In this document: in pieces, positions 44,122-55,399 of the stretch
How positions within the stretch are numbered: the stretch's first letter is position 1
How the letters are laid out: every line of letters starts with the position of its first letter
Assembly: GCF_024166365.1 (NCBI RefSeq)
Contig: NC_064839.1
Span: 17,160,878 to 17,224,877 of the forward strand
From: Elephas maximus indicus
Lineage: Eukaryota; Chordata; Mammalia; Proboscidea; Elephantidae
DNA length: 64,000 nt
Direction of reading: 5' to 3'
Notes under the pieces: model-generated
Database searches by the model: none
What the model was told of the DNA's origin: nothing
The model's input: only the letters and a program-made list of their open reading frames with translations
Translations under genes and position numbers: made by a program

Positions 44122-44588
44122 GTTGTGAAATGTGCACGCAGGAGGGTTTCCAGGCCAAGAGGAGCCAGCTGGTGGGGCTGCTGGTCTCGGGGTCCCTGGA
44201 GGGCTTTGAGGGTGTCCTGGACTGGCTGCTGTCCTGGGAAGTCCTTTCCTGGGAAGATTATGAGAGCCTTAGTGTCCTGGGCCAGCCCCTCTCTCACCTG
44301 GCCAGGCGACTCCTGGACACGGTGTGGAATAAGGGGGCTTGGGGCTGTGAACAGCTCATGGCAGCTGTTCAGGAGGCCCAGGCCGACAGCCGGCCCCTCG
44401 AGCTGCGTGGACTCTGGGACCCACACTCACGCTGCCCAGCTCGTGACCTGCAGAGTCACCGGCCAGCCATTGTCAGGAGACTCTACAGTCACGTGGAGGG
44501 TGTGCTGGACCTGGTGCAGGAGCGGGGCTTCGTCAGCCAGTATGAATGTGATGGAATCAGGCTGCCCATCTTCACGTCATCCCAGCGG
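44122..44588 (+). CDS. NOD2: NOD2 exon 2: CARD1 and most of CARD2 (start at 44130)
   Basis: NOD2 is the cytosolic sensor of bacterial muramyl dipeptide. Its two CARDs recruit RIPK2 to activate NF-kB and MAP kinases. This 467-bp exon follows the acceptor TCCTCCTCAG and ends at CAGCGG|GTAAGG, phase 0. The ATG at 44130 opens 153 codons, [14 protein letters not shown] to LPIFTSSQR. It corresponds to the internal start (Met28) of human NOD2 and to the start used in mouse. CARD1 spans about residues 1-95 ([18 protein letters not shown], then [13 protein letters not shown]). CARD2 starts near 99 ([20 protein letters not shown], then RGFVSQYEC). No frame break. The first base of the human-type Gly codon comes from exon 1, but no in-frame upstream ATG remains there, so this start is favoured. 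Confidence 0.96.
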
Positions 44589-44973
44589 GTAAGGCACGTT
44601 CATGCTCGGTACACAGAATTCACAGGGAAAGGGTGGTTAGTCCCCAAGACTAATTGGTCTTGGGACATCAGCCCTGTGGGGTACCATGGGCCATGGAATT
44701 CCCCCGGAAAAGGTAGGCAGGCAGGTAGAAGTCACTCTTGCTTATGGGCAGCAGGCCCCTTCTGTTGAGAGGGGCTGTTGAGTAGTGGCTCAGGTCTCTC
44801 AGCCCACTCTGACTTCAGGTCTCTATGGAACCTCTCCATCCTTATTCTCTCTTGTCTCTCAGTTTCCTCGTCTGTAAGACACCAGTTAGAGTCGTATGGT
44901 ACCTAGCCTCTAAGATTCTTGTGAGAACTCAGTGAGTCAATCCTGTAATGGTTAGGACAGGGTCTGGCTCGTA

Positions 44974-45424
44974 GTTGTCGTTAGCTGCCGTAGAGTTGAC
45001 TCCAGCTCATGGCGACCCCATGTACAACAGAATGAAGTGTTGTCTGGTCCTGCACCATCCTCACATCACTGGCATGGTGGAGTCCATGGCGGTGGCTTTT
45101 GTGCCAATCCATCTCACTGAGGATCTCCCAGGCCCTCGTAGACTCTCTGCTTCACCAAACATGATGGCCTCCTCCTCCAGCGATTGATCCCTCCTGATGA
45201 CGAGTCCAGAGCAAGCAAGTCGGCGGGACAGTGTTCTGCCATGATCCATAAGGTTTTCACTGGTTGATTTTTTTGTTGTAGATTGCCAGGTCTTTCTTCC
45301 TAATGCCATTGAAACCTGTTCACCATGGGGACCCTTATAGTATTTCAGATTTTGCTGGCATAGCTTCCAGCATCACAGACGCATGCAAGCCACCACCGTA
45401 CAACAACCAGACAGAGGGATGGTG
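44974..45424 (-). repeat. chimeric RTE-derived repeat
   Basis: RTE tail and ORF2-end antisense sequence (CACCAAACATGATGGCCTCC) joined to a block containing TTTTCACTGGTTGATTTTT and GTCTTTCTTCCTAATGCC, ending near ACAACAACCAGACAGAGGG. Confidence 0.8.
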
Positions 45425-45435
45425 GGATACATAGT

Positions 45436-45634
45436 TGTTACGTGCCGTTGAGTCAGTTCTGACTCATTGTGACCCCATGTGAAAGAATAGAATCTCCTCG
45501 TAGGGTTTTCTTGACTGCAATCTTTGTGAAAAGAGATTGCCAGTTCTTTCCCCTGCAGAGCTGCTGGGTGGCTTTGAACTGTCAGCTTTTTGGTTAGTAG
45601 CCAAGCGCTTAGCCACTGTGCTGCCAGGGTTTGG
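45436..45634 (-). repeat. AfroSINE, long form
   Basis: TTACGTGCCGTTGAGTCAG tail, CGTAGGGTTTTCTTGACTGC middle, and a head ending CACTGTGCTGCCAGGG. Confidence 0.85.
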
Positions 45635-46475
45635 AGCACACAGTAAATATTCATTTGGATTGGCTGCTATTATTTCTGTTATGAGTGACAGCCTGTACTT
45701 GCACACTTTATTGCCGCCTGTTTTAAATTAACCTCTCGGCAGATTATACCGCTTCATTATGTTAAATCCATTTTTAATAATTAATATGGCCCACTGTGTG
45801 CTAATATAGTTTAAATGTCCACATAGGACTTCTGATACGAGATTGCATTAGACCATAGACATTCAGCAGACGATGCAGCAGAGACCACAAGAGCAGAAAA
45901 AGTGTCTGTTGGTGTTTTTAAAACTCTTCGTTTTATTTTTGCCTGAACACCCTTTACATCAGTGATCTCCAGGCCTCCTGGGATGCTAATGGAGTAAGAA
46001 TTAACATCCCACTTTACAGACTGGGACACAGGCCCAGAGAAGTGCTTTGGGCAAGCTCACAGTATTGAATGGGAGGGCCGCTGCTGCACCTGCTGGCACG
46101 ACTCATTCATTTCTCATTAGTTATTCATTCATTCAGGAAGAATCTATTAAGTGCCTCCTATGTGCCAGAATCTGTCTTTAAGATTTTTTTTTTTTTTGCT
46201 TTCAGCGTACCTTACACAAAGCAAGTCCATGATAAATATTTGTTGATTAAATAAATGAATTCTTGAATAAATAAATGAATGAGTTGGAATGACATGGCTG
46301 TGTTAGAATGGGCTTTCTAGTTTTTTTTTTTTTTTTTAATATACTTGGTGTTCAAGTGAGTCTAGGTAATCCTAGATCAGGCTGATGGAATAAGTCAATC
46401 TACCTGCAAGATTGTCTTAAAACTTGCTCAAGGTGGCTGAGTATTTGTAGAGTAGACATGGTATGGTCCCTGTTA

Positions 46476-46685
46476 ATTGTTATTGTTGTTGTTAGGTGTG
46501 GTCAAGTCTGTTTTAACTCATAGCCACCCCATGTGACAGAGTTGAGCTATCCCACAGGGTTTCCTAGGCTACAATCCTTATGGAAGCAGATCTCCAGGCT
46601 CTTATGCAGAGCCTCTGGGTAGGTTCAAACCACCAACCTCTCAGTTAGCAGCCGAGTGCTTAACCAATGCACTGCTGGGGCTCCA
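46476..46685 (-). repeat. AfroSINE, long form
   Basis: Starts with a TTGTTGTTGTTAGG tail end, then the body (GGGTTTCCTAGGCTAC) and head (CTCAGTTAGCAGCCGAGTGC). Confidence 0.85.
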
Positions 46686-47179
46686 TAGTGCACTTGAAAC
46701 CTGCCGTTATAGCCTCAGCACCATCTCCTTGAGCCTGGCCCCGAGGGGATTACAGAAGACATGTTAGTTAGTGTACCTACCTTGATGTCTCTTGATCTAT
46801 TGGAGGGGTCGAATCAGCCCACATGGGAGAAGTTAGGAGATTGTGTCTAGTCGTCTTAGATCAAATGTTCAGCAGTGTGATCTGGTCTGGATGCTCAGAA
46901 GGGATTTAGAGAAGGTAGCTAGATCTCTGGGGCTTGGAGGAGACAGGGCATGAATAGAGCAAGCATTTGGATCGATGAGAAAAAAAAAATGAGATAAACA
47001 GAGAAAATTTTGACGTGGACAAGAATTTCGTTTTACTTGAATTCATAATCAGTGCCCATAGAAGCAACAGTCAAAAAATCAAATGACATATTGCATTGGG
47101 CAGATCTGCTGCAAACGACCTCTTTAAAATGTTAATAAGCAAAGATGTCAGTTTGAGAACTAAGGCGTGCCTGTTCCAC

Positions 47180-47625
47180 GCCATGGTATTTTCAGTCACC
47201 TCACATGCATATGAAAGCTAGACAATGAATAAGGAAGACAGAAGAATTGATGCCTTTGAATTATGGTGCTGGCGAAAAATATTGAATATACCACGACTGA
47301 CAGAAGAATGACCAAATCTGCCTTGGAACAAGTAAAGCCAGAATGCTCCTTAGAAGCTAGTATGGTGAGACTTTGTCTCATGTACTTTGGACATATTATC
47401 ATGAGGGACCAGTCCCTGGAGAAGGACATCATACTTAGTAAGGTAGAGGGTAAGTGAAAAAAAGGAAGACCCTCAACGAGATGGATTGACACAGTGGCTG
47501 CAACAATGGGCTCAAACATAGCAACAATCGTGAACATGGCACAGGGTCAGGCAGTGTTTTGTTCTGTTGTACATAGGATCGGTAAGAGTTGGAACCGACT
47601 TGATAGTACCTAACGATAACAAAGA
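47180..47625 (+). mobile_element. RTE LINE 3' end
   Basis: Plus-strand copy with ORF2 C-terminal codons (TYFGH-like and EKDIILSKVEGK) and the tail AGAGTTGGAACCGACTTGAT. Frames are broken. Longer than the 35600 copy at its 5' side. Confidence 0.87.
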
Positions 47626-47672
47626 AGAAATGATTATAGTAATCAGTAAATATTCAGAATTAAACAATAATG

Positions 47673-47876
47673 AGGAGCCCTGGTGCCACAGTGGTTAGGC
47701 ACTTGGCTGCTAACTGAAAGGTCAGCAGTTCAAACCCACCAGCTGCTCTGTGGGAGAAAGATGTGGCAGTCTGCTTTTGTAAAGATTACGGCCTTAGAAA
47801 CCCTATGGGGCAGTTCTGCAATGTCTTGTAGGGTCACTGTGAGTCAGAATTAACTTGACAGCAATGGGTAAACAGT
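47673..47876 (+). repeat. AfroSINE, long form
   Basis: GAGCCCTGGTGCCACAGTGG to GTCAGAATTAACTTGACAGC. Inserted in old L1 sequence. Confidence 0.9.
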
Positions 47877-47907
47877 AGTGATGATATAATTTATCAAAAT
47901 TTATGGG

Positions 47908-48412
47908 ATGCAACTAGTTGGTGCCCGGCCACAACAGATGACTGCCCTGACAAGGAGCACAACAGAGAACCCCGGAGGGAGCAGGAGATCAGTGGGTTGC
48001 AGACCCCAAATTCTCACAAAAAGAGCATACTTGATGGTCTGACTGAGACTAGAGGAATCCCGGCAGTCATGGTCCCCAAACCTTCTGTTGGCCCAAGACA
48101 GGAACCATTCCCGAAGACAACTCATCAGACGTGAAAGGGACTGGACAGTGGGTAGGAGAGAGATGCTGATGAAGAGTGAGCTATTTGTATCAGGTGGACA
48201 CTTGAGACTGTGTTGGCATCTCCTGTCTGGAGGGGGGTTGGGAGGATAGAGAGAGTTGGAAGCTGGCAAAATTGTCACGAAAGGAGAGACTGGAAGGGCT
48301 GACTCATTGGGGGAGAGCAAGTGGGAGTACGGAGTAAGGTGTATATAAACTTATATGTGACAGTTTGACTTGATTTGTAAACGTTCACTTGAAGCTCAAT
48401 AAAAGTTAATAA
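47908..48412 (+). mobile_element. 5'-truncated L1 3' end
   Basis: L1 3' UTR only, ending AATAAAAGTTAATAAAAAAA. The host sequence ATTTATGGGATGCA recurs before and after it, a target duplication with few changes. Confidence 0.92.
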
Positions 48413-48887
48413 AAAAAAATTTTATGGGATGCAGCTAAAGCAGTTTATAGAGGGAAATTTATAAACTTAAATGCTTATATTAGAAAGAAGAAAGGCTGAA
48501 TTTTAGCTAGCTTAGAATCTACCTTAAGAAAGGGCTAGGCAGACAGCAAAAGCAGAGATTGAGAGCTGGGACTGAGCTAAGTAGGTATAAACGATGGTGT
48601 TCAAGGGATTTGAGGATTGTAGGAGATTACTGAGGTACTGGACTTGCCAAGAATTAAGATTTTAGAATCTAGCTCTCTGAATTTTCTTTGAGCTTTGGCA
48701 CTCTGTGATTTTCTGCTTCGATGACCTTCCCTGGGTGGCTGAATTTATGGTTCAGTGGCTCTGCGGGCAGCCTTGTGGTATGTCCAACTAATACACCCCC
48801 AATCGAGGATGGCCTTGTATGCTGTCATATACTGGCCTTTTAAAATTGCCTGTAAGGAGATGGTTGTCATGAATTGCACATTAACTC

Positions 48888-48925
48888 CAAAACCAAATCC
48901 ATTGCCATCAAGTTGATTCTGACAC
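48888..48925 (-). repeat. AfroSINE tail fragment
   Basis: AAAACCAAATCCATTGCC, then AAGTTGATTCTGAC. Confidence 0.7.
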
Positions 48926-49007
48926 ACTGGGGCTAAAAATGCTGTGGAATGAAATAAAATGCAGAATAAAGCACTGAATCCTAAAATATCCATTGCCATC
49001 ATTTATT

Positions 49008-49250
49008 GAATGAGTGCCTGCTGTGTGCCAGGTACTGTGCTCAGTCCTTTACATGTGTTTTCTCATTTAAGTCACACCTTCCAAGGTATTATCGTCTCCA
49101 CTTAACAATGGAGAAATTGCCCAGATCACCCATCTGGGATTGCAGGAGAATACTAAGGGACTGGACTTAGTAATTACTAACAGACCAGAGTTTGTAAGAG
49201 AAGTGATCCAGCTAGAATTTGAATCCAGGCCTCTTTGATTCCAAAGCTTG
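49008..49250 (+). repeat. MIR/L2-type repeat
   Basis: GAGTGCCTGCTGTGTGCCAG, then TTCTCATTTAAGTCAC and GAATTTGAATCCAGGCC. Old repeat; exact family uncertain. Confidence 0.6.
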
Positions 49251-49555
49251 TGTTTGTCCCTCTCTGACATAAAGTGGTAAACCTGCTGAGTTGGGCATAA
49301 CAGTAGTTAAGAAACCTCAGGCTGGTAACATCAGCTGGTATACCAGCTGTCCATCTGACTCATGCAACTGCTGAAGTTGATAGGACTGAAGTGTCAGACT
49401 GAGTTCTGAGTTGCTTGGCTCAGTCACAATTAGCTTAAACATTTTTTTTTTTTTTTAATCAGGAAGTGCACCACGCCTATGGAAGAGTATATAATTCATA
49501 TGTGTATGGTTTAAACATGTTCCCATCACCCAGGTTCAGAAATAGCATGTTCCCA

Positions 49556-49752
49556 GTACCAGTTGTTGTCCCATCGAATCAATTTTGACTCATAGTGATC
49601 CTATGTGACACAGTAGAACTGCCCCATAGGGTGTCTTAGGCTGTAATCTCTACGGGAGAGATTGCCAGGTCTTTTCTCCTAAGGAGCTGCTGATGAGTTC
49701 AAGCCGACAACCTTTGGTTAGCAGCTGAGCGCTTAACAGCTGCACCACAGTA
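49556..49752 (-). repeat. AfroSINE, long form
   Basis: Reverse copy: tail AATTTTGACTCATAGTGATC, body GGGTGTCTTAGGCTGTAATC, head GGTTAGCAGCTGAGCGC. Confidence 0.86.
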
Positions 49753-49910
49753 CCAGTGCTCTCCCTCAGCTGCATCTGCCCGAGGTAACCACTAACCTCA
49801 CTTCTGTGTTAATTATTCCTTTGATTTTCTTTATAGTTTTAGCATGTTTTAGAGCAAATTCCTAAACAATGTATTACTGACTTTTGAAAAACAGTAGTAT
49901 TCACAAACAA

Positions 49911-50283
49911 GGAGCCCTGGTGGCCCATTGGCTTGGCTGCTAAACATAAGGTTGGCATTTTGAACCCACCCAGGGACCCTACAGGAGAAAGACCTGGTGA
50001 TCTGCTCCTGTAAAGATTACCAAACCAAAACCCAGTGCCGTCGAGTCGATTCCGACTCATAGCAACCCTATAGGACAGAGTAGAGCAGCCCCACAGAGTT
50101 TCCAAGGAGCGCCTGGTGGATTCGAACTGCCGACCCTTTGGATAGCAGCCTTAGCACTTAACCACTACGCCACCAGGGTTTCCCCTGTAATTACAGCCTA
50201 GGAAATCCTAGGGGGCAGTTTTACTCTGTCACATGGGGTTGCTATGAGTCGAAATTGACTGACTGGCACACAACAACAAATAC
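49911..50283 (+). repeat. AfroSINE interrupted by another AfroSINE
   Basis: Head half 49911-50019 and tail half 50185-50283 of one SINE. The host sequence CCTGTAAAGATTA before the insert and CCTGTAATTACA after it look like the duplicated target. Confidence 0.9.
50020..50184 (-). repeat. AfroSINE nested in an AfroSINE
   Basis: Complete reverse copy, AACCCAGTGCCGTCGAGTCG to CGCCACCAGGGTTTCC. Less diverged than its host, so younger. Confidence 0.92.
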
Positions 50284-50428
50284 ACTAACATGGCTGAGTA
50301 AGGAATGGACTATGTTGCTTTTTTTTAGATGAAGGCTCCCTGGAGCAGGGAAGCTGAACAGGGTCTCAGGGGCATGGTCTGGCTTTGCCTTCCCTGGGAG
50401 TGTGTAAGGGCCTCTTCTGGGAAGTCAG

Positions 50429-50638
50429 AGCCCTGGTGGTGCAGTGGTTAAAGCACTCGGCTGCTAACTGAAAGGTCAGTGGTTTGAACCCACCAGATGC
50501 TCTGCAGGAGAAAGACGTGGCAGGCAGTCTGCTTCTGTAAAGATTACAGCCTTGGCAGTTCTGTGGGGCAGTTCTATTCTGTCCTGTAGGGTCAGTATGA
50601 GTCAGAATCAACTCAATGGCAGTGAATTTGGTTTCAGT
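50429..50638 (+). repeat. AfroSINE, long form
   Basis: GAGCCCTGGTGGTGCAGTGG, boxes GGTCAGTGGTTTGAACCC, and tail GTCAGAATCAACTCAATGG. Confidence 0.92.
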
Positions 50639-51179
50639 TTTCTAGGAAGTCAGTGACAAGGCCATGAATGAGTCCTGGGAAATACAGGGCTCGCTATAGT
50701 TGGAGGCTGTTGTAGGGCTGGTGTGAGTCAGATACTGAATGTGCAGTGGCAGTATGAGGAGAGGAAGTGAGCTGCCCATTATGTTTATTTCTCAGCTTGC
50801 CTAAGGCTATTCCAGCTCTTAGGAGTAGGTCAAAACTAACACTTCTCGGGGATAAAAAGGATGCCCTCAGCTGAACCAGGCAGCGAAAGTTGAGAGAAGG
50901 GATGATATCAGTCTGTGGTGGAAACAAACCAAACCCAGGTGGAAATCAGACCAGGCTTGCCCGGATGTCTTGGAGATAACTACCCTCAGTATGTCTGAGT
51001 TTTGAGTCACACTGCTCCAATCTGGACTGGTGGCCCACTACTTGTGGTGCACAGCTGGCTTCCTGAGATTTCCTTTCATAGTCCTCTGTGTTGGGTCTCT
51101 TCTGTTCTGAATGCTATGTCTTCCTTGTTCCTCTTTTTTTCCCACTTCGGTAGAGCATATTCTTCAATAAATTCTTTAC

Positions 51180-51790
51180 AATGAGCGTATGGGACTTAAC
51201 ATTTCTGAGCTCTTGGGTGTCTGAAAGTTTCCTCTCACTTGATTGATACTATGGCTGGGTATAGAATTCTGGGTTGAACTTCCTTTACCTTCAGAATGAT
51301 GGCATTACTTCATTATCTTCTTTCTCCCAATGTTCCTGCTAAGAATTGCAAAGCTACTTAATAGCTGTCTCTGGAAGCTTGTAAAATTTTCTTTTGGTTC
51401 CTGACATTCTGAAATTCCACAATTATGTGCCTTAGTTCTTCTTCCTTTGTACTGGATGCCATGTCTTTGTGTTTGAGAAATTTTCTTGATGAGTTTATTG
51501 ATGATTTCTTCCTCTCCACTGTCTTCTCTCTTTATGGAACTCCTATTACTTGGATATTAAAATTTCTAATCTGACCTTCTAATTTCCTTTTATTTCTCTC
51601 CTGTTTTCTATCCCTGTATCTTTTTCCTTTACTTTCTGTATGGTATTCTCAACTTTGTCTTTAAATCCTTCTGTTGAGTTTTTCATTTTTGCTTGTCATG
51701 GCTTTAATTTCCAGGAGGTATTTTTGAATGTTCCTTTATTGTAGTATCTTGTTCTTGTTTTATGGGTGCAATATTCTCTTTATTAAGGAT
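51180..51790 (-). repeat. AT-rich old LINE-like sequence
   Basis: T- and C-rich on the plus strand with no open frame, resembling antisense old L1. Family assignment is tentative. 51791-52229 shows nothing further. Confidence 0.4.
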
Positions 51791-52229
51791 TGTAATGATA
51801 GGTTTGTTTGTTTGTTTTTGGTAACTTTTATCACCTTGCATAAGCTTTTTGTCTCTTTCCCCCACTTGTTTGGTCTCTCTTTCCCATATAAGATGTTTTC
51901 TTTGGATATAGGGTAATCTTTTGTTGTCTGCTTATGACTAAAATGGAGAACTTTAAAACTGATTGGAAACTCTGAGCATGCAGGTGAAACTGGCCTACTG
52001 TGAGTTTCACTGTGGAATTTTTGAGAAATAGAAGTGTGTGCATCTTTAGATCTTTTCTTCATAAACCTCCTGCCTCAGTGTAAAGGTTTGACTGCCAGAG
52101 TTCTGGAGTCCAGTGGGTGAGAGGGCTGGGTGTTGGCGATGGTGGTGGTGGGAATCTCAGAATTTGGCACTCATTTTGCTGAGTGATTACTCAGCAGTGA
52201 TCTTTCAGCTGTATGACCATCCACCTGCA

Positions 52230-52380
52230 AACCTGTTGCCATCGAGTCAATTTCGACTCATAGTGACCCTATAGGACAGAGTAGAACTGCCCCATGGGGT
52301 TCCCAAAGGAGCGGGTGGTAGATTCAGACTGTCGACCTTTTGGTTAGCAACCATAGCTCTTAACCACTGCACCACCATAG
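52230..52380 (-). repeat. AfroSINE
   Basis: AAACCTGTTGCCATCGAGTC to CACTGCACCACCA, reverse orientation. Confidence 0.9.
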
Positions 52381-52734
52381 TCATTTAAACCCTCTCTTTG
52401 GGTACGACACCCACCTCGTTAATTGTGTCCGGCGTCTCACGGTCTGGGAAGCCTCTGTTTTACCCTTTCTAGAACATCAGTCTCCAGACTTTTGCCACGA
52501 TGGGCCAGAGGTGGTTGCCAGTGGCTTGGAGTGGGGGAGGGAAACTAGAGATCTTTTTTTCATAAATCACTTTGACCCAGTCCTCCTTATTTTAGTCATT
52601 TTCTTCCATTCCAGGGGTACCAGATGCTGGCGGTTCTAGTCTTTTACAGATTCTGGGATGTACATCATGTGGTTTTCAGCTTCTCCACTGCTGGCTTAGG
52701 ACTTGGCTTTCTGGTGTCTTCTATGTCTGTTACC

Positions 52735-53480
52735 ATTCACTTATTCATTCAGCAAGCCCCTAGTGCTTTCCCTGTGCCAGGCTCTCTTCCAGGTGCTGGG
52801 GACACAGCAGGGAACAAAATAGGCCGATGTCCCTGTTTTGGAGATGCTAACCTTCCAGTGGGGGAGGTAGACAATAAGCAAGAGGAAGCAAATTACAGAG
52901 TATGTCAGAAGGCATTAAGTGCTGCAGAAAACAGAGTGGCGTTTGGGGGTTGAGAGTTGGCCCGGGGGATTGCAAGTGATTGCGGTTTTAAATAGAGTGA
53001 TCAGGGAGTCCTCACTGAGAAGGTGACATTTGAGCAAAGACATGGAGACAGTGAAGGGAGAGAATTCCTGGCAGAGGGGACAGCCAGGGCAAAGGCCCAG
53101 AAGTGCCTGGTGTATTCTAGAAACAAGGAGACCAGTGTGCTTGGTGGATGAGCTGGGGAAGAGGAGCAAGAGGTGAGATTAGAGAAGTAACTGGGGTCTG
53201 GATGGTTACAGACAGGGGCTTCAGCCTGCTTTGGTTCTTGTAGGTTACTATTGGACTTAACTTTTTACTCTGAGAAAGTAGAGGAGCTGTTGAGACGTTT
53301 GTAAAAGAGGAGTGATGTGATCTGACTTTTATTTTTAAAGGCTTAGCTCTGACTGTGGTGTTGAGAGTAGACGGTGGGGGGTCAGGTACAGAGGCAAGGA
53401 GACCAGTTCAGTGGCCTTTGTTTGCAGTTTTCCAGCTGAGCCATGATGGTGGCCTAGACCAGGGTAGGAGTAGAGGGAGG
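52735..53480 (+). repeat. ancient interspersed repeat, copy 2
   Basis: Same order of phrases as 38730-39710: TTCATTCAGCAAGCCCC, CCAGTGGGGGAGGTAGAC, GAAGGTGACATTTGAGC, GAGCCATGATGGTGGCC. Further pieces seem to continue at 54040-54300. Confidence 0.6.
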
Positions 53481-53790
53481 GATGAGAAGTGGTAGGGTTC
53501 TCTAGCTGTGCATCCAGCATAGACGCCACCAGCCATGTGTGTCTACTGAGTGTGTTAAACATGGCTGGTCTACACTGAGATGCTGTAGGTGCAAAACACG
53601 TACCAGATGTCGAAGGCTTAGTATGAAAGAAAAAAAGAAATGTGAAATATCTCGTTAATTTTTTTATATTGGTTACAAAGTGAAATGATAATATTTTTGA
53701 TATATTAAGTTAAAGAAAATGTATAGTTAAATGTAATTGCATTTGTTTAAAAAAAATTTTTTTTAAAGGCAGTTTTATTAGAAGAATTGG

Positions 53791-53966
53791 AGTCCCTGGG
53801 TGGTAATCAGTGTGCCTGGCTGATAACCTAAAGGTTGGAGGTTCAAGTCTACCAAGAGGTGCCTCGGAACAAAATCAGCCATTGAAAACCCTATGGAGCA
53901 AAGTTCTACTTGGACACACATGGGGTCACCATGAGTCAGGGTTGACTCCACAGCAGCTAATTATTG
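53791..53966 (+). repeat. AfroSINE, long form
   Basis: GAGTCCCTGGGTGGTAATC head, CCATTGAAAACCCTATGG middle, tail GTCAGGGTTGACTCCAC. Confidence 0.86.
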
Positions 53967-54672
53967 GAAAATTTAGAACTACACGTGTTTTGCATTTGTG
54001 TCTTGTGTTGCATTTCTATGGGACAGTGCTGGATACACCTTGAAGGCAGAGACAACAGAATTTGCTGATGGATTGCAGAGGAGAGACCTCAAGGGCCACA
54101 CCAAAATCTTGAGGCTGAGTAAAGGGAAGACCAACGTTGACATTAGCCGAGATGAGGAAGGCTGTAGGTTTGATGCGTGTGTATGTGGGGGGGCTAGGAG
54201 TTCAGGTTTGGATACATGAAGTTCAAGATGTCTGTGAGGCACAGAGGTAGCAAGTGCAGGGTGGAGGGGAGCAGTCCAGGCTGGAGATCCAAGTTCGAGA
54301 GTCATAGCAGAGGTGACGTTTCAAGCCATGAGACTGAATGGAACATCCTTCTTCCAAATGATTTCCAGCTTCCAGGATCTATCGCTGTTACCACTTCTCT
54401 TGTTCTCTCTATCCGTGTAGCTTTCTGTCTTTTCAAAAAAAATATTCACCGTTTTAATGGATTTCACCAGGGCATCAGATTGAACCTATGTATTCAAGTC
54501 ATCTCCAATATCGTATTGATTTCTTTAAGTTCATATTATTGTTTGGTTGTTTTTCTGTCATTTTATTGTGGTAGAAGAACAATGTCTATGACATTGAAGT
54601 TGTCAGTAGAAACCTTCCCACACCTCTCCATTAGCCTTTCTGAAAAAATAATGGCATTCAATTTTCCCATAG

Positions 54673-54969
<297 letters not shown>

Positions 54970-54995
54970 TAAGAGGATGAAAGCATTTAAAGTCA

Positions 54996-55040
54996 GCTGT
55001 CGCTGTGAGTTGGAATCAACTCGACAGCAACCGTTTATGG
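54996..55040 (+). repeat. AfroSINE tail fragment
   Basis: GTCGCTGTGAGTTGGAATC, then AACTCGACAGCAACCG. Confidence 0.75.
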
Positions 55041-55062
55041 GGTTATCAGCTCTTATTATAGG

Positions 55063-55260
55063 TCCCTGGGTAACACAGACGGTTTGCTCTTAACCAAAGG
55101 TTCAAACCCACCAACCCGCACCAGAGAAGAAAGGCCTGGTGATCTGCTTCTGTAATGATTATAGCCAAGAAAACCCTATGGAGCAGCTCTACTCTGTGTC
55201 ATATGGGTCACCATGAGTTGGAATCAACTCAACAGCAATGGGTTGGGTTGGGTTTTATTT
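55063..55260 (+). repeat. AfroSINE, long form
   Basis: GGTCCCTGGGTAACACAGAC head, GGCCTGGTGATCTGCTTC middle, tail ending GGGTTGGGTTGGG. Confidence 0.87.
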
Positions 55261-55399
55261 TTTATCAGCTTTTATTACTTTCCACACTATGTAATGATAA
55301 TTGGAGCCACCATGTATTATTAAAAGGCTATCTACTCGTTTCCCTTGCTATCTAAATTCTCATTATCCATACTAAAAAGATGTAGATAAAACATTTTTT

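Larger units (their letters stand above)
47625..48520 (+). repeat. old L1 ORF2 fragment, twice interrupted
   Basis: Pieces of one old L1 remain: about 47625-47672, 47877-47907 (ATTTATGGGATGCAACT) and 48421-48520 (TTTATGGGATGCAGCTAAAG, then GAGGGAAATTTATAAAC). An AfroSINE and a younger L1 end are inserted. Confidence 0.7.
44589..54672 (+). other. NOD2: NOD2 intron 2
   Basis: About 10 kb, GTAAGG donor to TTTTCCCATAG acceptor, filled largely with AfroSINEs, RTE pieces and L1 fragments listed separately. A MIR-like stretch lies at about 44800-44960. 45640-46475, 46690-47180 and 50640-51180 show no further feature. No additional exon was recognised. Confidence 0.9.
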
